Source of the DNA: Pelagophyceae sp. CCMP2097
Taxonomy: Eukaryota > Sar > Pelagophyceae
Assembly (NCBI GenBank): GCA_026770575.1
Contig: MU657243.1
Location: 114,578 to 139,773 of the forward strand
Length of the DNA: 25,196 nt
Reading direction: 5' to 3'
The position numbers and the translations under genes were made by a program. This document shows positions 16,386-25,196 of the stretch, piece after piece (the first letter of the stretch is position 1; each line of letters begins with the position of its first letter). Under the pieces are notes generated by a model. That model saw only the letters and a program-made list of their open reading frames with translations, was not told the DNA's origin and did no database searches.

Positions 16386-17477
16386 ATGCACGTCGCCGAC
16401 GAAGCCTTGCGGTACGTCAAGCTGCGACCAGCCGCCGGCGCCGCGCCGGCGCTCGAGGTGCTCGAGATGAGCAACCTGGTCACGCCCGACCTCCAGCTAG
16501 CGGCATCACCCAACGCGCTCTTCGCGAGACGAGTCTCTCTCGATTCGCGGGCTGTGGTGCCGACTCTGCGCAGACTCGTCTGGAAGAACCGAATCCTGAA
16601 GGGCAACGCAATCCTCGAGGGGCACACCGGCGAGGTCAGCTGCTGCGCGTTCTCGCTCGACGGCCTGCGCATCGTGACGGCGAGCGACGACGGGACGGCG
16701 CGGCTGTGGCACGCCGACACGGGCGCGCTGCAGTTCACACTCGAGGGCCACACCGGCTTCGTCTACGGCTGCGCGTTCTCGCCCGACTGCAAGCGCATCG
16801 TCACGGCGAGCTGGGACAGAACGGCGCGGCTCTGGCACGCCGACACGGGCGCGCTGCAGGCGACGCTCGAGGGGCACTCCGACTGCGTCACGAGCTGCGT
16901 GTTCTCGCCCGACAGCGAGCGCATCCTGACGGCGAGCTACGACGAGACGTCGCGGCTCTGGGACGTTAAGACGGGCGCGCTGCAAACGACATTTCGTGGG
17001 CACACCGCTTTCGTCGTGAGCTGCGCGTTCGCTCCCGACGGCCTGCGCATCGTGACGGCGAGCTTTGACGGGACGGCGCGGCTCTGGCACGCCGAGACGG
17101 GCGCGCTACAGGCGACGCTCGAGGGGCACACCCACCCCGTCTTAAGCTGTGCGTTCTCGCCCAACGGCACACGCATCGCGACAGCGAGCGGCGATAAGAC
17201 GGCGCGGCTTTGGGACGCCGAGACGGGCGCGCTGCAGGCAACGCTCGAGGGACATACCAGCTGGATTTCTAGCTGCGCGTTCTCGCCCGACGGCAAGCGC
17301 ATCGTGACGGCGAGCTGGGATAAGACGGCGCGGCTCTGGGACGCGGAGACGGGTGTGCTACAGGCGAAGCTCCAGGGCCACACCGGCGGCGTCTACAGCT
17401 GCGCGTTCTCGCCCGAGGGCGAGCGCGTCATGACGGCGAGCACCGACAAGACGGCGCGGCTCTGGAACGCACTCTAA
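16386..17477 (+). CDS. Seven-bladed WD40-repeat protein
   Basis: I chose the ATG at 16386 (MHVADEALRYVKLRP), giving 363 residues. The frame is open back to 16143, but that part lies in the duplicated flank and does not look conserved as protein. After about 78 N-terminal residues without a recognised domain come seven WD40 units of 42 residues: LEGHTGEVSCCAFSLDG..., then units ending RLWHADTGAL, RLWDVKTGAL or RLWDAETGAL, the last ending RLWNAL. Seven units make a complete beta-propeller. The variable loop after GHT differs between all units, while the framework and its codons are almost constant. The N-terminus has VWKNRIL just before the propeller. Function is probably protein binding; no effector domain is attached. 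It is followed by D3 and a further WD40 stub. Confidence 0.85.
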   Translation: MHVADEALRYVKLRPAAGAAPALEVLEMSNLVTPDLQLAASPNALFARRVSLDSRAVVPTLRRLVWKNRILKGNAILEGHTGEVSCCAFSLDGLRIVTASDDGTARLWHADTGALQFTLEGHTGFVYGCAFSPDCKRIVTASWDRTARLWHADTGALQATLEGHSDCVTSCVFSPDSERILTASYDETSRLWDVKTGALQTTFRGHTAFVVSCAFAPDGLRIVTASFDGTARLWHAETGALQATLEGHTHPVLSCAFSPNGTRIATASGDKTARLWDAETGALQATLEGHTSWISSCAFSPDGKRIVTASWDKTARLWDAETGVLQAKLQGHTGGVYSCAFSPEGERVMTASTDKTARLWNAL

Positions 17478-17985
17478 GGATTTCGACTCTGGACTCGTCC
17501 GACGCTCTCGGGCCGTCCTCTCTGTTTCGTGTCATGACGACCGGCGACCCTGGCTACGACTTGGAAGGGCGCTCGGCTTGGGCGGCGGCGGTGGCGCGCG
17601 GGCGGACGGCGATGACATGTAGCCCCAGATTTTGGCAACTCGACGGCGCATCTCTTGTCGGTGCATGGGTGTCCTCCAAGCTTAGTTGAGACCCCCTTCG
17701 AGATGCGCCAAAGGAAGTTCCCAAGAGGTGGCTCCGTTTTGGAGCGAGTCAAGGGTGACTTGCCCATCTCCGAGTCGTCGTCAAGAAAGGGACCTCAAAG
17801 GGCCTCTTCATACGTTTGAGTTTTCTTCGGCGTCTCTGAGACTGCGAGGGCGCCTGCGTAGGCTCGGAGGGCTGGAGCGGCCCCCAGGAGAGCCGTAAAA
17901 GGACCCTGCATTCGGCCGTTCTCCTGATTTACCGACGGTGGCTTTGAACAAGTCTCAATGTTCGGTGGAAATCGAAAATTTAAAA
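17470..17985 (+). repeat. WD40 3'-flank block, copy D3
   Basis: Follows the stop of the seven-bladed gene and keeps the landmarks of D1/D2: CCAGATTTTGGCAACTCGAC, GGTGGCTCCGTTTTGGAG (shared with D1 only), GACTTGCCCATCTCCGAGTC, GACCTCAAAG, then GGTGGCTTTGAACAAGTC shared with D2. It leads into another WD40 end at 18041. Confidence 0.83.
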
Positions 17986-18040
17986 CCAAAGTCTCGACCT
18001 CTTTCGACCTCTCGAGCCACGCTGCGCGCCGCCGCGGGCG

Positions 18041-18214
18041 GCGACGGCGAGCCGAGACAAGACGACGAAGCTCTGGGACGCCAACACGGGCGCGCTGCAG
18101 ACGACGCAACAGGGGCATACCAGCACCGTCTACAGCTGCGCGTTCTCGCCCGACGGCGAGCGCATCGCGACGACGAGCGCCGACAACACAGCGCGGCTCT
18201 GGAACGCACTCTAA
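18041..18214 (+). pseudogene. WD40 gene stub: about one and a third units and stop
   Basis: The frame [20 protein letters not shown], then [19 protein letters not shown] and the end ARLWNAL with TAA at 18212 is one WD40 unit plus the end of another. LEGH has become QQGH and KTTKLWD departs from the consensus. No units precede it. The sequence after the stop keeps only the first bases of the D flank (AAGGATG). It is a decayed or truncated family member. Confidence 0.75.
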
Positions 18215-18838
18215 GGATGTTGGCTCTGAACTTTGCGGAGCGTCGCTTTGGATTCCAAACTTGTACTCTCGAGATGGAGTCTCCGAGGGCTGTGCACGAA
18301 GCGCGCATTGGGAGAGCAGGGCGCCTCGGGAGGAGACTATCTCCAGGCGAGGAGGGTTACTCGAGGACCTTTGCTGGATTCCTCGGCCCGGAGAAGGCTT
18401 CAAAGTAACCTTTTAAAAAGTTTCTTAATCTTATCGATTCGGACGTCTTCGCTTCGGAACGACTTCTCGTGATCGAACGAAGCTACAACCACAACTCGCA
18501 ACCTCGGGTCGGCGAACCCCCGGTCGCCCCGACCCTCGGGGCCGCCCCTGCCGGACGCCGGCTCTGGCCCGACAAGACGCGGCCCGACAAGAAGCGTAGA
18601 CCCCAACAGCGTGGACCCAAGGTTTCGAGTCCCTGGCTCTCGTGCTCTCACGTGATCACGTTGGTGCTACAGGGCTCCGCATACGTCTCCACAGGCTGCG
18701 CACGCGTCTCCGTCCCGCCAGGCGTGCACTCCGCGAGGCCGCCCTCGGTTGACCCGGGCCGCGGTGTGGGGCGTCGGAGCGGTAACGCGGGGAGTCGGAG
18801 CGGCAACCAATATGTTAACGTGAGCGCCCGTCGCGCGC
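18215..18838. other. Intergenic, convergent 3' ends
   Basis: No gene recognised. It separates the plus-strand WD40 stub from the minus-strand deubiquitinase gene. An AT-richer patch lies at 18405-18440. A hairpin GTGAGCGC / GCGCTCAC (18820-18827 and 18835-18842) overlaps the deubiquitinase stop codon at 18839-18841 and could shape its mRNA 3' end. Confidence 0.45.
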
Positions 18839-21800
18839 TCACTCGATGATCTTAAACGTCTTCTGCAGGATGTCGGCCTAGTGGGGAAACGCTGGGCGAA
18901 AAGGCAGAGACGGAATATTGTCCGAATGCGGAGACGCGGCGAATCGTGCGTAGATGCGCTCGTCGCCGTCCTCGTAGACGACGGTGTGGCCCGCGGCGTC
19001 GTGCGAGACGACTCGGCCCTTGTAGAAAGCTCCGCCGGCCTGCAGACGCGGCTTTTCGGCCGTGAAAACGAAAACGAAAAAGGCGTACCCAACGAATGTC
19101 GACCTTGCAGCCGACGAGCATTATTGGATCGTCATCCGAGTCGTACGTCGCCAGCTCGAACCGCCCAACGCCTTGGGCCGGCTTGTCGCGCTGCCGCAGC
19201 AAAGCCCGCACGCGCGGCGCAACGTCGGCGCACCGCTGCCGCCGCACGCGCGCCCTACGCGTCGTCGCTTCGCACCGCAATCCAACGCATCGCATTGTGG
19301 CCTTGGCGAAAAGCACGCCTCAGGAAGTGTCCCTGGTCTCTGAGCCTCCAAACATCGCACCCTCCGCGTCGCCCCGCGGCGTTGTCGGCCGGCGGCGTCG
19401 CGCCGCGCAGGGCCAGTGCGCGCGCGGCGGACGCGACGGCGCCGAGCGGGGCGCGCAGCGTCGCGTCCAGCGTGGCGCCTAATTGGCGCGTTTCAGGATT
19501 TGATTCATAGTTTCATATTTGATTGAGACTTCAACCTGTGAAAAGGCCCCCACGCACCAAAGCTCCCGCCGCTATTCGGCGACGCCATGGGCGGCACCGG
19601 CGCCGAGGGCCCGGCGTCGGCCGCTTCCGCGGCAGTGCACCACTGCTCCAGCCAGCGACACCCCGCCGAATGCGCCGTGCACCTATTCGGGGCGTGGGAG
19701 CGGGGTGTAGTCCCACAAAGAGGACAAAAGACGCACCAGTCCCTCGCCACGTCGTCGTGCTTGGCCAGCCGGAGCAGCTCGTCGACGCAGGCGCGCGTGC
19801 GCGCGTGGGAGCAGCCGCGGTGCGCTCGGGACTCGGTGTTGGCGACTGCTCGCGATAAAGCGGTGGTGACGCGCCACGGCCGCAGGTCGTCGTCCACCTA
19901 GAGGCAAGTATTCAAGGGACCACCTTCCCTGAAGCGCACGCCTCCCACGCGATGCCCGGATTGCGCCGTGCCTCCGCTCGTTTCCGGCAGGAGTTTGCAA
20001 ACCTCATCAAGTTCTCAAACCCCATGAGACTTGTGGTCCGGAGAATCTCAATCAATCACGTTTGCCGACAATCGCCGACTCCGCCCCGTTACGGCCACGA
20101 CGCAGGCGAGCCCTCGCCAGGCGCGCCGTAGAGCTGCGGTGGAGTACGGCGCGGCGGCGTCGTCGGAGGACTCGGAGTCGTCGTCAACGAATGGTCTCGG
20201 GGTGTTGCGTCCCGCGCCGGGGAATTGCTCCACCGCTTCACGAGTTTCCGTCCCCACGCTCGTGCCGCGCCCGCGCGTCTCCGACCCCGCGGAAGCGCCG
20301 CGCCGCAGCGTGGGCATCGGCGGCGGCGCTTGCAACGAAGCTTGTGGGCCTAGGGCTGCGTTCACGGGGCACGCCCTCATCTCAATCAGCCCCGCCCTCA
20401 TCTCAATCAGCCCCGCAAGTCTCAGTCCGCCCCGCGAGGGCGGCCCGTTGAAGGGGCCGGCAAATCACAACCTGTGCCAATGATGTGTCGTGGTGTAAAA
20501 CAGTGCCCAATCGGGTTTCTCCAGTGTTGCACGTCAGCGCAGACACCGCCTCGAAACGGTCCATCTCCGCGGCGTCGCCGCACTTCATGATCTGGGCGCC
20601 GATTGCTGCGAGGACGTGGTCCGCCCGCGATTTGTCGCTTTGGACGACACGGTGCAGAATCCGCCTAGCGGCCGCCGCGCGCCGCCGGTCTTCGTCGCTC
20701 CCACGCTTCGAATACCTCCCTTTGCCCAGCAAAGCGCAGCACCCGACGGCGATTGCACCGAGGCGGCCGGCGTCGCGCATATTCGAGCCGAGGACGTGGT
20801 CCACGTGCCCCTCCAAGAGCTCGGCGAGCAGTTCCGCGCGCGCGGCAAATGCCACCTATTGACACCATCATCGACTTGGCCGTCTTGGACTCATCCCCGT
20901 TCGACGCGCCGCAAAGGCCAAAACGGCCCCCGCAAGCCCGTAACGGCCCTCCGCAAGCCCGTGTCGTCGCACCGTCAAAGGTCACGTTTCAAGGGTCAAC
21001 TCGAGGGATCAAAGCCCACGTTTGCGGCGCCACTTACCGCAATCGCGGGCGCGTCGGCGAGCAGCGAAGCGAGGGCCTGCGCCTCGACGGCGCCGTCGTC
21101 GCAGGGTCGTTTTGCGGCCTTTGCGGCGGCGCGCCACGAGCAATGGTCCTCTTCGTCGTCGTCCAAACCCGGAGGCCCGTCGTCGTCCAGATCCGGCATT
21201 TCGTCAGCCGAGGCCCGGGTCGCCTCGGCGCACGCCGCCGAGAAGAGGATTGCGAGGGCGCTCGCAGAGTCTTGTCCGCTTTCGGAGACGGTCAACGTGG
21301 CGACCGCAGAGCGACTAGTGGGGTGTTGCCGCACAAACTCCGTGAGCACGTCGGCCGCCGCTCTCGAGGCAGTCTTGCACAGAGCGCGGCCATCGGGCTG
21401 CGCCGTGGCGGCCATCTTGACCAGCTCTTCAACAGTCTCCGAGACGCTCCTCAGACCGCCGCTCTTCCAAGCTCCCCCGAGCGCCCCCGCGTACAGCGCC
21501 ACCACCGCGCCGCGCGCCGCCCCGTCGGAGTGCGCCGCCGCGCGCCGGAGTACGTCGGAGAGCCTATGCGGGGCGTCGGGGCCTCGATCCGAGTCGGTGC
21601 ACGCGCGGCACGCTTGTGGGAATCCGTGGGCACTTCTGGAGCAAGTGGCGCACCTTGCAACTTTCAAGTACTGGAGCAGTTGGGGTTCTTCGTCGGCGGA
21701 GATGAGTGCGCACGTTTTCGAGAACAATTGTGCCGCGTCGTCGCCGCACCGCCGCGCCAGCGTGCGCACGCAGAGAGCTGCGCCCAAGCGAAGAGCGGCG

Positions 21801-24401
21801 TGCCGCCTTCCAAAGTCGACGCAGTCGATGGGGAGGGCACGCTGGACGCCCTTTTCGACGAGACGGCATAGGAAGTGTACGTTTCCATCGTCAAACGACG
21901 CCCTCGCGCGCCGCAACGCTTCGTTCTCGCCGGCGACGATCTTCGCAGCCGACGCGGGAGGCTTGGGGTACGAACGGATGTCTGTCGAAATACCACCTTG
22001 TTGAGGGGTCGAAATACCACCTTGCTGAGAGGCCACCACGTCCCGACGATGGTAGACGAGCAAAAACGCAGACCTCGTCCGTTCCCGCCCGACGCGGCCG
22101 TTCGTCGCCGGCTCCGGGCCGCCGAAGCACTCGTCGTCCAGCTCGCGCGCGTCGAACCTAGGGACAAGCATCGCCGAGTGGGGAAAGCATCCAGTGTGAA
22201 ACCACGCTTTGCCAGAATCAGACGGCACGATGCACGACGCACGGCGCCACGTGCGCGTCGTTGTACTCGAACCACCCTCCCTGCGCCTCGCGGACGAAGG
22301 AGTAGTAGTGCCCAGACTGCATGGTCCCGGCGTGGACGACGACGCCACCAAGATCGTACGTCCAATCAGGCCTTTTTTTCTTCACTCCCGCAAACCTGCG
22401 CGGCCCCGCCGCCGCGCCGCCCCGCGCAGAATCGTCGTGCGCGCCGTACGGCGAGAGGTCGAGGACCTGAAGCCATCCGTGTGTGTGGGGCCCGTCGTCG
22501 TTGCCGTGCAGTGCGACTCTGGCGTGCATCTCCCACGCTGCCTTGCGCGCATCTCCCCGGGGACACGCTCGCCGTCTGGCGCCGGTCGCAGCTCTGTTTT
22601 CATTTTAAAAATCGTTTTCCACGTGTTTTTTCGAGACGCGCTGTTGGGCACCAGAGGGAATTCGAAGCGCGTGTTGATCTTCTTCTGCGTCATCGTCGCC
22701 AGATCAAACTCGAAGCGCTTCAAATGCACCAGCAAGTGCTTGGGCGGCGCCAGGATGCGCACGGCCTTTGATGTGCGCGACGACCGCTCCTTTGGACGCC
22801 ACGAGTACTCGACCACCTAGTCGGCCGTCTCTGCAACGCTCCGGGTTTGAAAGACGCTAAACGCCGCATATGGATTCGGTTGGACCGCATTCCGGCTCGT
22901 ACTTGCGAGGGCCCTTTTCGAGGCGCACTCGCCCGTGCAAAGAGGCCCTTGCGTCCGTTTTGGACCTCGAAAAGCGCACTTTTCGACGAGTCGGGGCTGG
23001 TCGACGCGCTCTGCGAGGGGCCTTGCCACGGGGCCTCCTCCGGCCCTCGCTGCTCGAAGCGCCTCTTCGAGAGCCCAAAACGAACATTTCACGCGAAAGA
23101 GGCGCCTCGCAAAGGACCCATGCAAGCGCCCTTGCCACGGACACGAGGGGCTGCCATCGGCCCGTGCGAGGGAGCCCGCACTTTGGAGCCGCGCGAGGGA
23201 CCTTACTTTGGAGCCGTCCGGAACTGGACCGCCCACCTCTTCGGGGCCCGTGCGAGGGGGCCTTGCAGCGAGGCCTCGCCCTTTTCGAGGGAAGAGCATG
23301 AAGAGGTCCGCTTTTTGACCGCACTTTGTGGCCTTGAAGAGGCCACGGAGAGGGCCCGTGCAGAGAGGGCCCGCGCAGAGAGGGCCCGTGCAGAGGGCCC
23401 TTGCAGAGAGGGCCCGTGCAGAGGGCCCTTGCGAGGGACTTGTCGAGGCCCTTTTCGAGCGTGGGAAAGGGGCTTTGTGAGGGCTCCAACCAAGGCACCG
23501 TGCGTGGCAGCCCCGCAAAGAGGCCTTATGCGAGTGCATCTTGCCTCGACTTTTTCACAGAGCTCGCCCCCGTCCCGACTCGGCCCATCCCGACTCTCTC
23601 GTCGTATGCCCCAAGTTTCCGGATCACGAACTGAAAGCCGCGAGTCGTACGGTCGACGCACCTCTGGTGCCACAAAGGCGCGCAGCGCATCTTCCAAGCG
23701 CAGCCGGTCCTTGACCTGGACCTGTAAGAGGAAGAACTTCTCCTCGCGCCGCGACTTCAGGGCCGAGTCGTGCAGCGCCACCAGCTCTTGCTCAAACCTA
23801 CGCGGAGCAGGCGTGGCGCATTTGCTCAAGAGGTCTATTATCAGACGTCGCTTTGCCACACGTTGCCACACGTGGCCCCCGCGCATTGCTTCCAAAGGCA
23901 TGGCCGCCCCGACGCCGCCACCCACGTCCCGCCGAAGGCGTCGTCGATGTACGACCCGGCCGTCTTCTTCTCCTTTTTTTTGCCCGCGACGGCGCCGTCT
24001 TGCGCCTCGTCGAGGTCCACCACCGCCAGCCTCTCCAGCTGCTGGAACAAGGAAGAGATGAATTCGGAAGCGTCCTGCTGCAGCCGCACGTCGATCGGCT
24101 CGCCGTCCCAGTTCTTAAACGCCTGGCAAAAGGCCCGGGGCGAGACAGAGGAGGCGTCTCGCTGAAATAACCGGGCCACCAAAAGTTGCATCTCCTGCGC
24201 CAGCGGCGCCTCGTTGGCATCCAGGGCGTACGCGGCGACTCGGAAGGCTTGCGACGTGACGAGGAGTTGGAGCGTAGAGTTCAAATAGCACGTGCACCCT
24301 AAATTATCCAGCCCAGAATAACCGTGCCTCGCCCTCCGAGACGGCAACCGAACCACTGCATCCGCCCCACAACTCATTCGAGACTCGCCCCCGAGCTGCA
24401 T
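18839..24401 (-). CDS. Ubiquitin-specific protease (USP) with Cys-rich segment and Tudor-like C-terminus, about 12 exons
   Basis: Exons, 5' to 3' on the minus strand: to 23847; 23754-23662; 22816-22652; 22466-22243; 22157-21038; 20855-~20540; ~20390-~20060; 19897-19558; 19478-~19340; ~19318-19089; 19039-18950; 18877-18839. The first five junctions keep phase and domain continuity. The USP core shows the Cys box GLDNLGCTCYLNS (Ala of NLGATCY is Cys), QQDASEF, a CATC..C segment, HLKRFEFD, and the His box SGHYYSF with WFEYNDAHV; it ends SAFLLVYHRR. A long helical region follows, as in USP9X/USP24/USP34 relatives, then an acidic DDDSESSDD stretch, a Cys/His-rich part (DWCVFCPLCG) and a Tudor-like fold (GCKVDIRW, AGGAFYKGRVV, YEDGDERIY). 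The enzyme should remove ubiquitin from substrates. The 5' start is unsettled: Met 24401 is the last in-frame ATG before the core, but exons may lie upstream. The last intron needs a GC donor (TAC/GCACGA), and the junctions near 20.4 and 19.3 kb are least certain. Confidence 0.78.
20373..20414. repeat. 21-bp direct duplication in an intron
   Basis: Two adjacent identical copies of a 21-mer beginning GCCCTCATCTCAATCAG, at 20373 and 20394. On the minus strand they duplicate a GATTGAGATGAG acceptor-like segment of the deubiquitinase gene, which makes the exact acceptor there ambiguous. Confidence 0.93.
21985..22032. repeat. 24-bp in-frame duplication in the USP linker
   Basis: Two adjacent 24-bp units (TCGAAATACCACCTTG core) with two mismatches. 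In the minus-strand frame they encode QQGGISTP twice, just after the end of the USP fold (SAFLLVYHRR). A multiple of three keeps the reading frame, in line with a real, tolerant linker. Confidence 0.9.
22850..23560. repeat. Minisatellite-like DNA in an 845-nt USP intron
   Basis: The intron 22817-23661 is the largest recognised in this gene and is rich in GAGGGCCC and GGCCCTTTTCGAG words. The core, 23349-23436, consists of units AGAGGGCCCGTGCAG of 15 bp mixed with 13-bp AGGGCCCTTGCAG. On the sense (minus) strand the unit reads CTGCACGGGCCCTCT, parallel to CTCGAGACGGGCCCT in the methyltransferase introns. Confidence 0.8.
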
Positions 24402-24462
24402 CGCCTCGGCGCGGTGCGAAGCGGCGTGGTGTCGGAGGGACCTAGGTTCGACGCTTCCACTT

Positions 24463-24508
24463 GACAGTCTTGGCTCTCCGGCCTGGCACGACAGTCTTGG
24501 CTCTCCGG
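24463..24508. repeat. 19-bp direct duplication at 27-bp spacing
   Basis: GACAGTCTTGGCTCTCCGG occurs at 24463 and 24490. On the minus strand this encodes GEPRLS twice in the frame that continues into the USP core, so if the region is coding the duplication is in frame. Confidence 0.92.
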
Positions 24509-24594
24509 TCTCAATCGAGCCTCTTCTGCGATAGGTTCGGTGACCACTCTTTCGCCAGGGCGCTGTCATCACTCTTGCATCTGCGCAAGCTGCT

Positions 24595-25196
24595 CGAGGA
24601 CCGTCACGAGGACCGTCACGAGGACCGCCTTCTGAACCGTCACGAGGACCGCCTCCACCACCGTCTTAAGGTCGTTTCGAGGCCGTCAAGAGGGCCGTCA
24701 GAGGACCGTCTCGAGACCGTTTGAAGGGCCGTCTCGAGGACCGTCTCACGACCGTCTGAAGGGCCGTCTGAAGGACCGTCTCGAGGTCGTTTTGAGACCG
24801 TCTCGTGGACAGTCAAGAGGCCGTCTCGAGGGCCGTCTTAAAAGCCGTCTGAAGAGCCGTCTCCAAGGCCGCCTCGATGACCGCCTCGAGAGCCGTCTTG
24901 GGGACCGCCTCGGGGACCCTTTGAAAAGCCATCTCCAAGGCCTCATTTTGGGACCGTCTCGAGGACCGTCGACGAGGTTCGTCTCGAGGACTTTCTCAAC
25001 GTCGTTTTTTCGGCCGTCTCGATGCCGTCGAGAGGGCCGTCAACAAGGCGGTAGAGAGGCCGCCTCGAAGGCCGCCTCGAGGGCCGTCTTGAAGATGCCG
25101 AGAAGACGGTCTTCAAAGCCGTCTTCAAAGCCGTCTTCAAAGCCGTCTTCAAAGCCGTCTTCAAAGCCGTCTTCAAAGCCGTCTTCAAAGCCGTCT
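24595..25196. repeat. 12-bp minisatellite running off the right edge
   Basis: Plus-strand units of GAGGACCGTCTC and GGCCGTCTCGAG, about 12 bp. The sense strand of the neighbouring deubiquitinase gene reads CTCGAGACGG, as in the other intronic arrays, so this may be an intron or 5' region of that gene. Confidence 0.88.
25109..25196. repeat. Perfect 12-bp tandem repeat, 7.3 copies
   Basis: GTCTTCAAAGCC repeats without a single change from 25109 to the window end. The perfect identity, against the decayed units to its left, marks a very recent expansion; its real length is unknown because the window stops within it. Confidence 0.97.

Noticed and set aside
20616..22004. Long plus-strand frame opposite the deubiquitinase exons
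   Set aside because: It is antisense to an exon with clear USP C-terminal continuity and consistent minus-strand splice sites.
25109..25196. CRISPR-like array
   Set aside because: The 12-bp units are directly adjacent with no spacers; this is a simple tandem repeat in a eukaryotic context.

Overview
The window looks like nuclear DNA of a GC-rich, gene-dense eukaryote, probably a marine microalga. The reasons are short GT-AG introns (about 48-185 nt, several with donor GTGCGT), a multi-exon ubiquitin-specific protease, a MYND finger, WD40 propellers made of near-identical 42-residue repeats, and an SF2 helicase with helicase-associated (HA) repeats, a combination common in stramenopile algae. 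A pelagophyte such as Aureococcus is my best guess, by inference only. There is one assembly gap (11563-12134). No rRNA, tRNA or bacterial-type operon was recognised.

Layout: (1) 1-114, start of a minus-strand MYND-finger gene. (2) 1.1-3.1 kb, degenerate 12-bp GGNCCGTC-type arrays interrupted by a 433-bp hAT-like MITE with perfect 17-bp inverted ends and 8-bp target duplications. (3) 3.6-4.8 kb, a frameshifted, unrecognised coding relic, then an AT-rich island. (4) 5.5-10.7 kb, a small spliced gene followed one base later by a five-exon gene for a tandem METTL21-type methyltransferase; its two large introns are filled with 12-15-bp minisatellite. (5) 12.1-18.2 kb, four WD40 gene 3' ends (two substantial genes, two stubs), three of them followed by the same ~0.4-0.5 kb flank. 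A helicase with four HA repeats, cut off at its Walker A motif, sits between the first and second. (6) 18.8-24.4 kb, minus strand, a USP deubiquitinase gene of about 12 exons whose chain ends in a Cys-rich segment and a Tudor-like domain. (7) 24.6-25.2 kb, another 12-bp array running off the window.

The most unusual signals are: (a) the GC-rich 12-15-bp arrays, which in every intron placed here have the same orientation relative to transcription; (b) the repeated WD40-end plus flank cassettes; (c) the clean MITE inserted in an array; (d) a 79-bp dispersed repeat that is present in only one of the three cassette flanks. Exon structures were inferred by hand from reading frame, splice sites and domain continuity, so individual junctions carry uncertainty.
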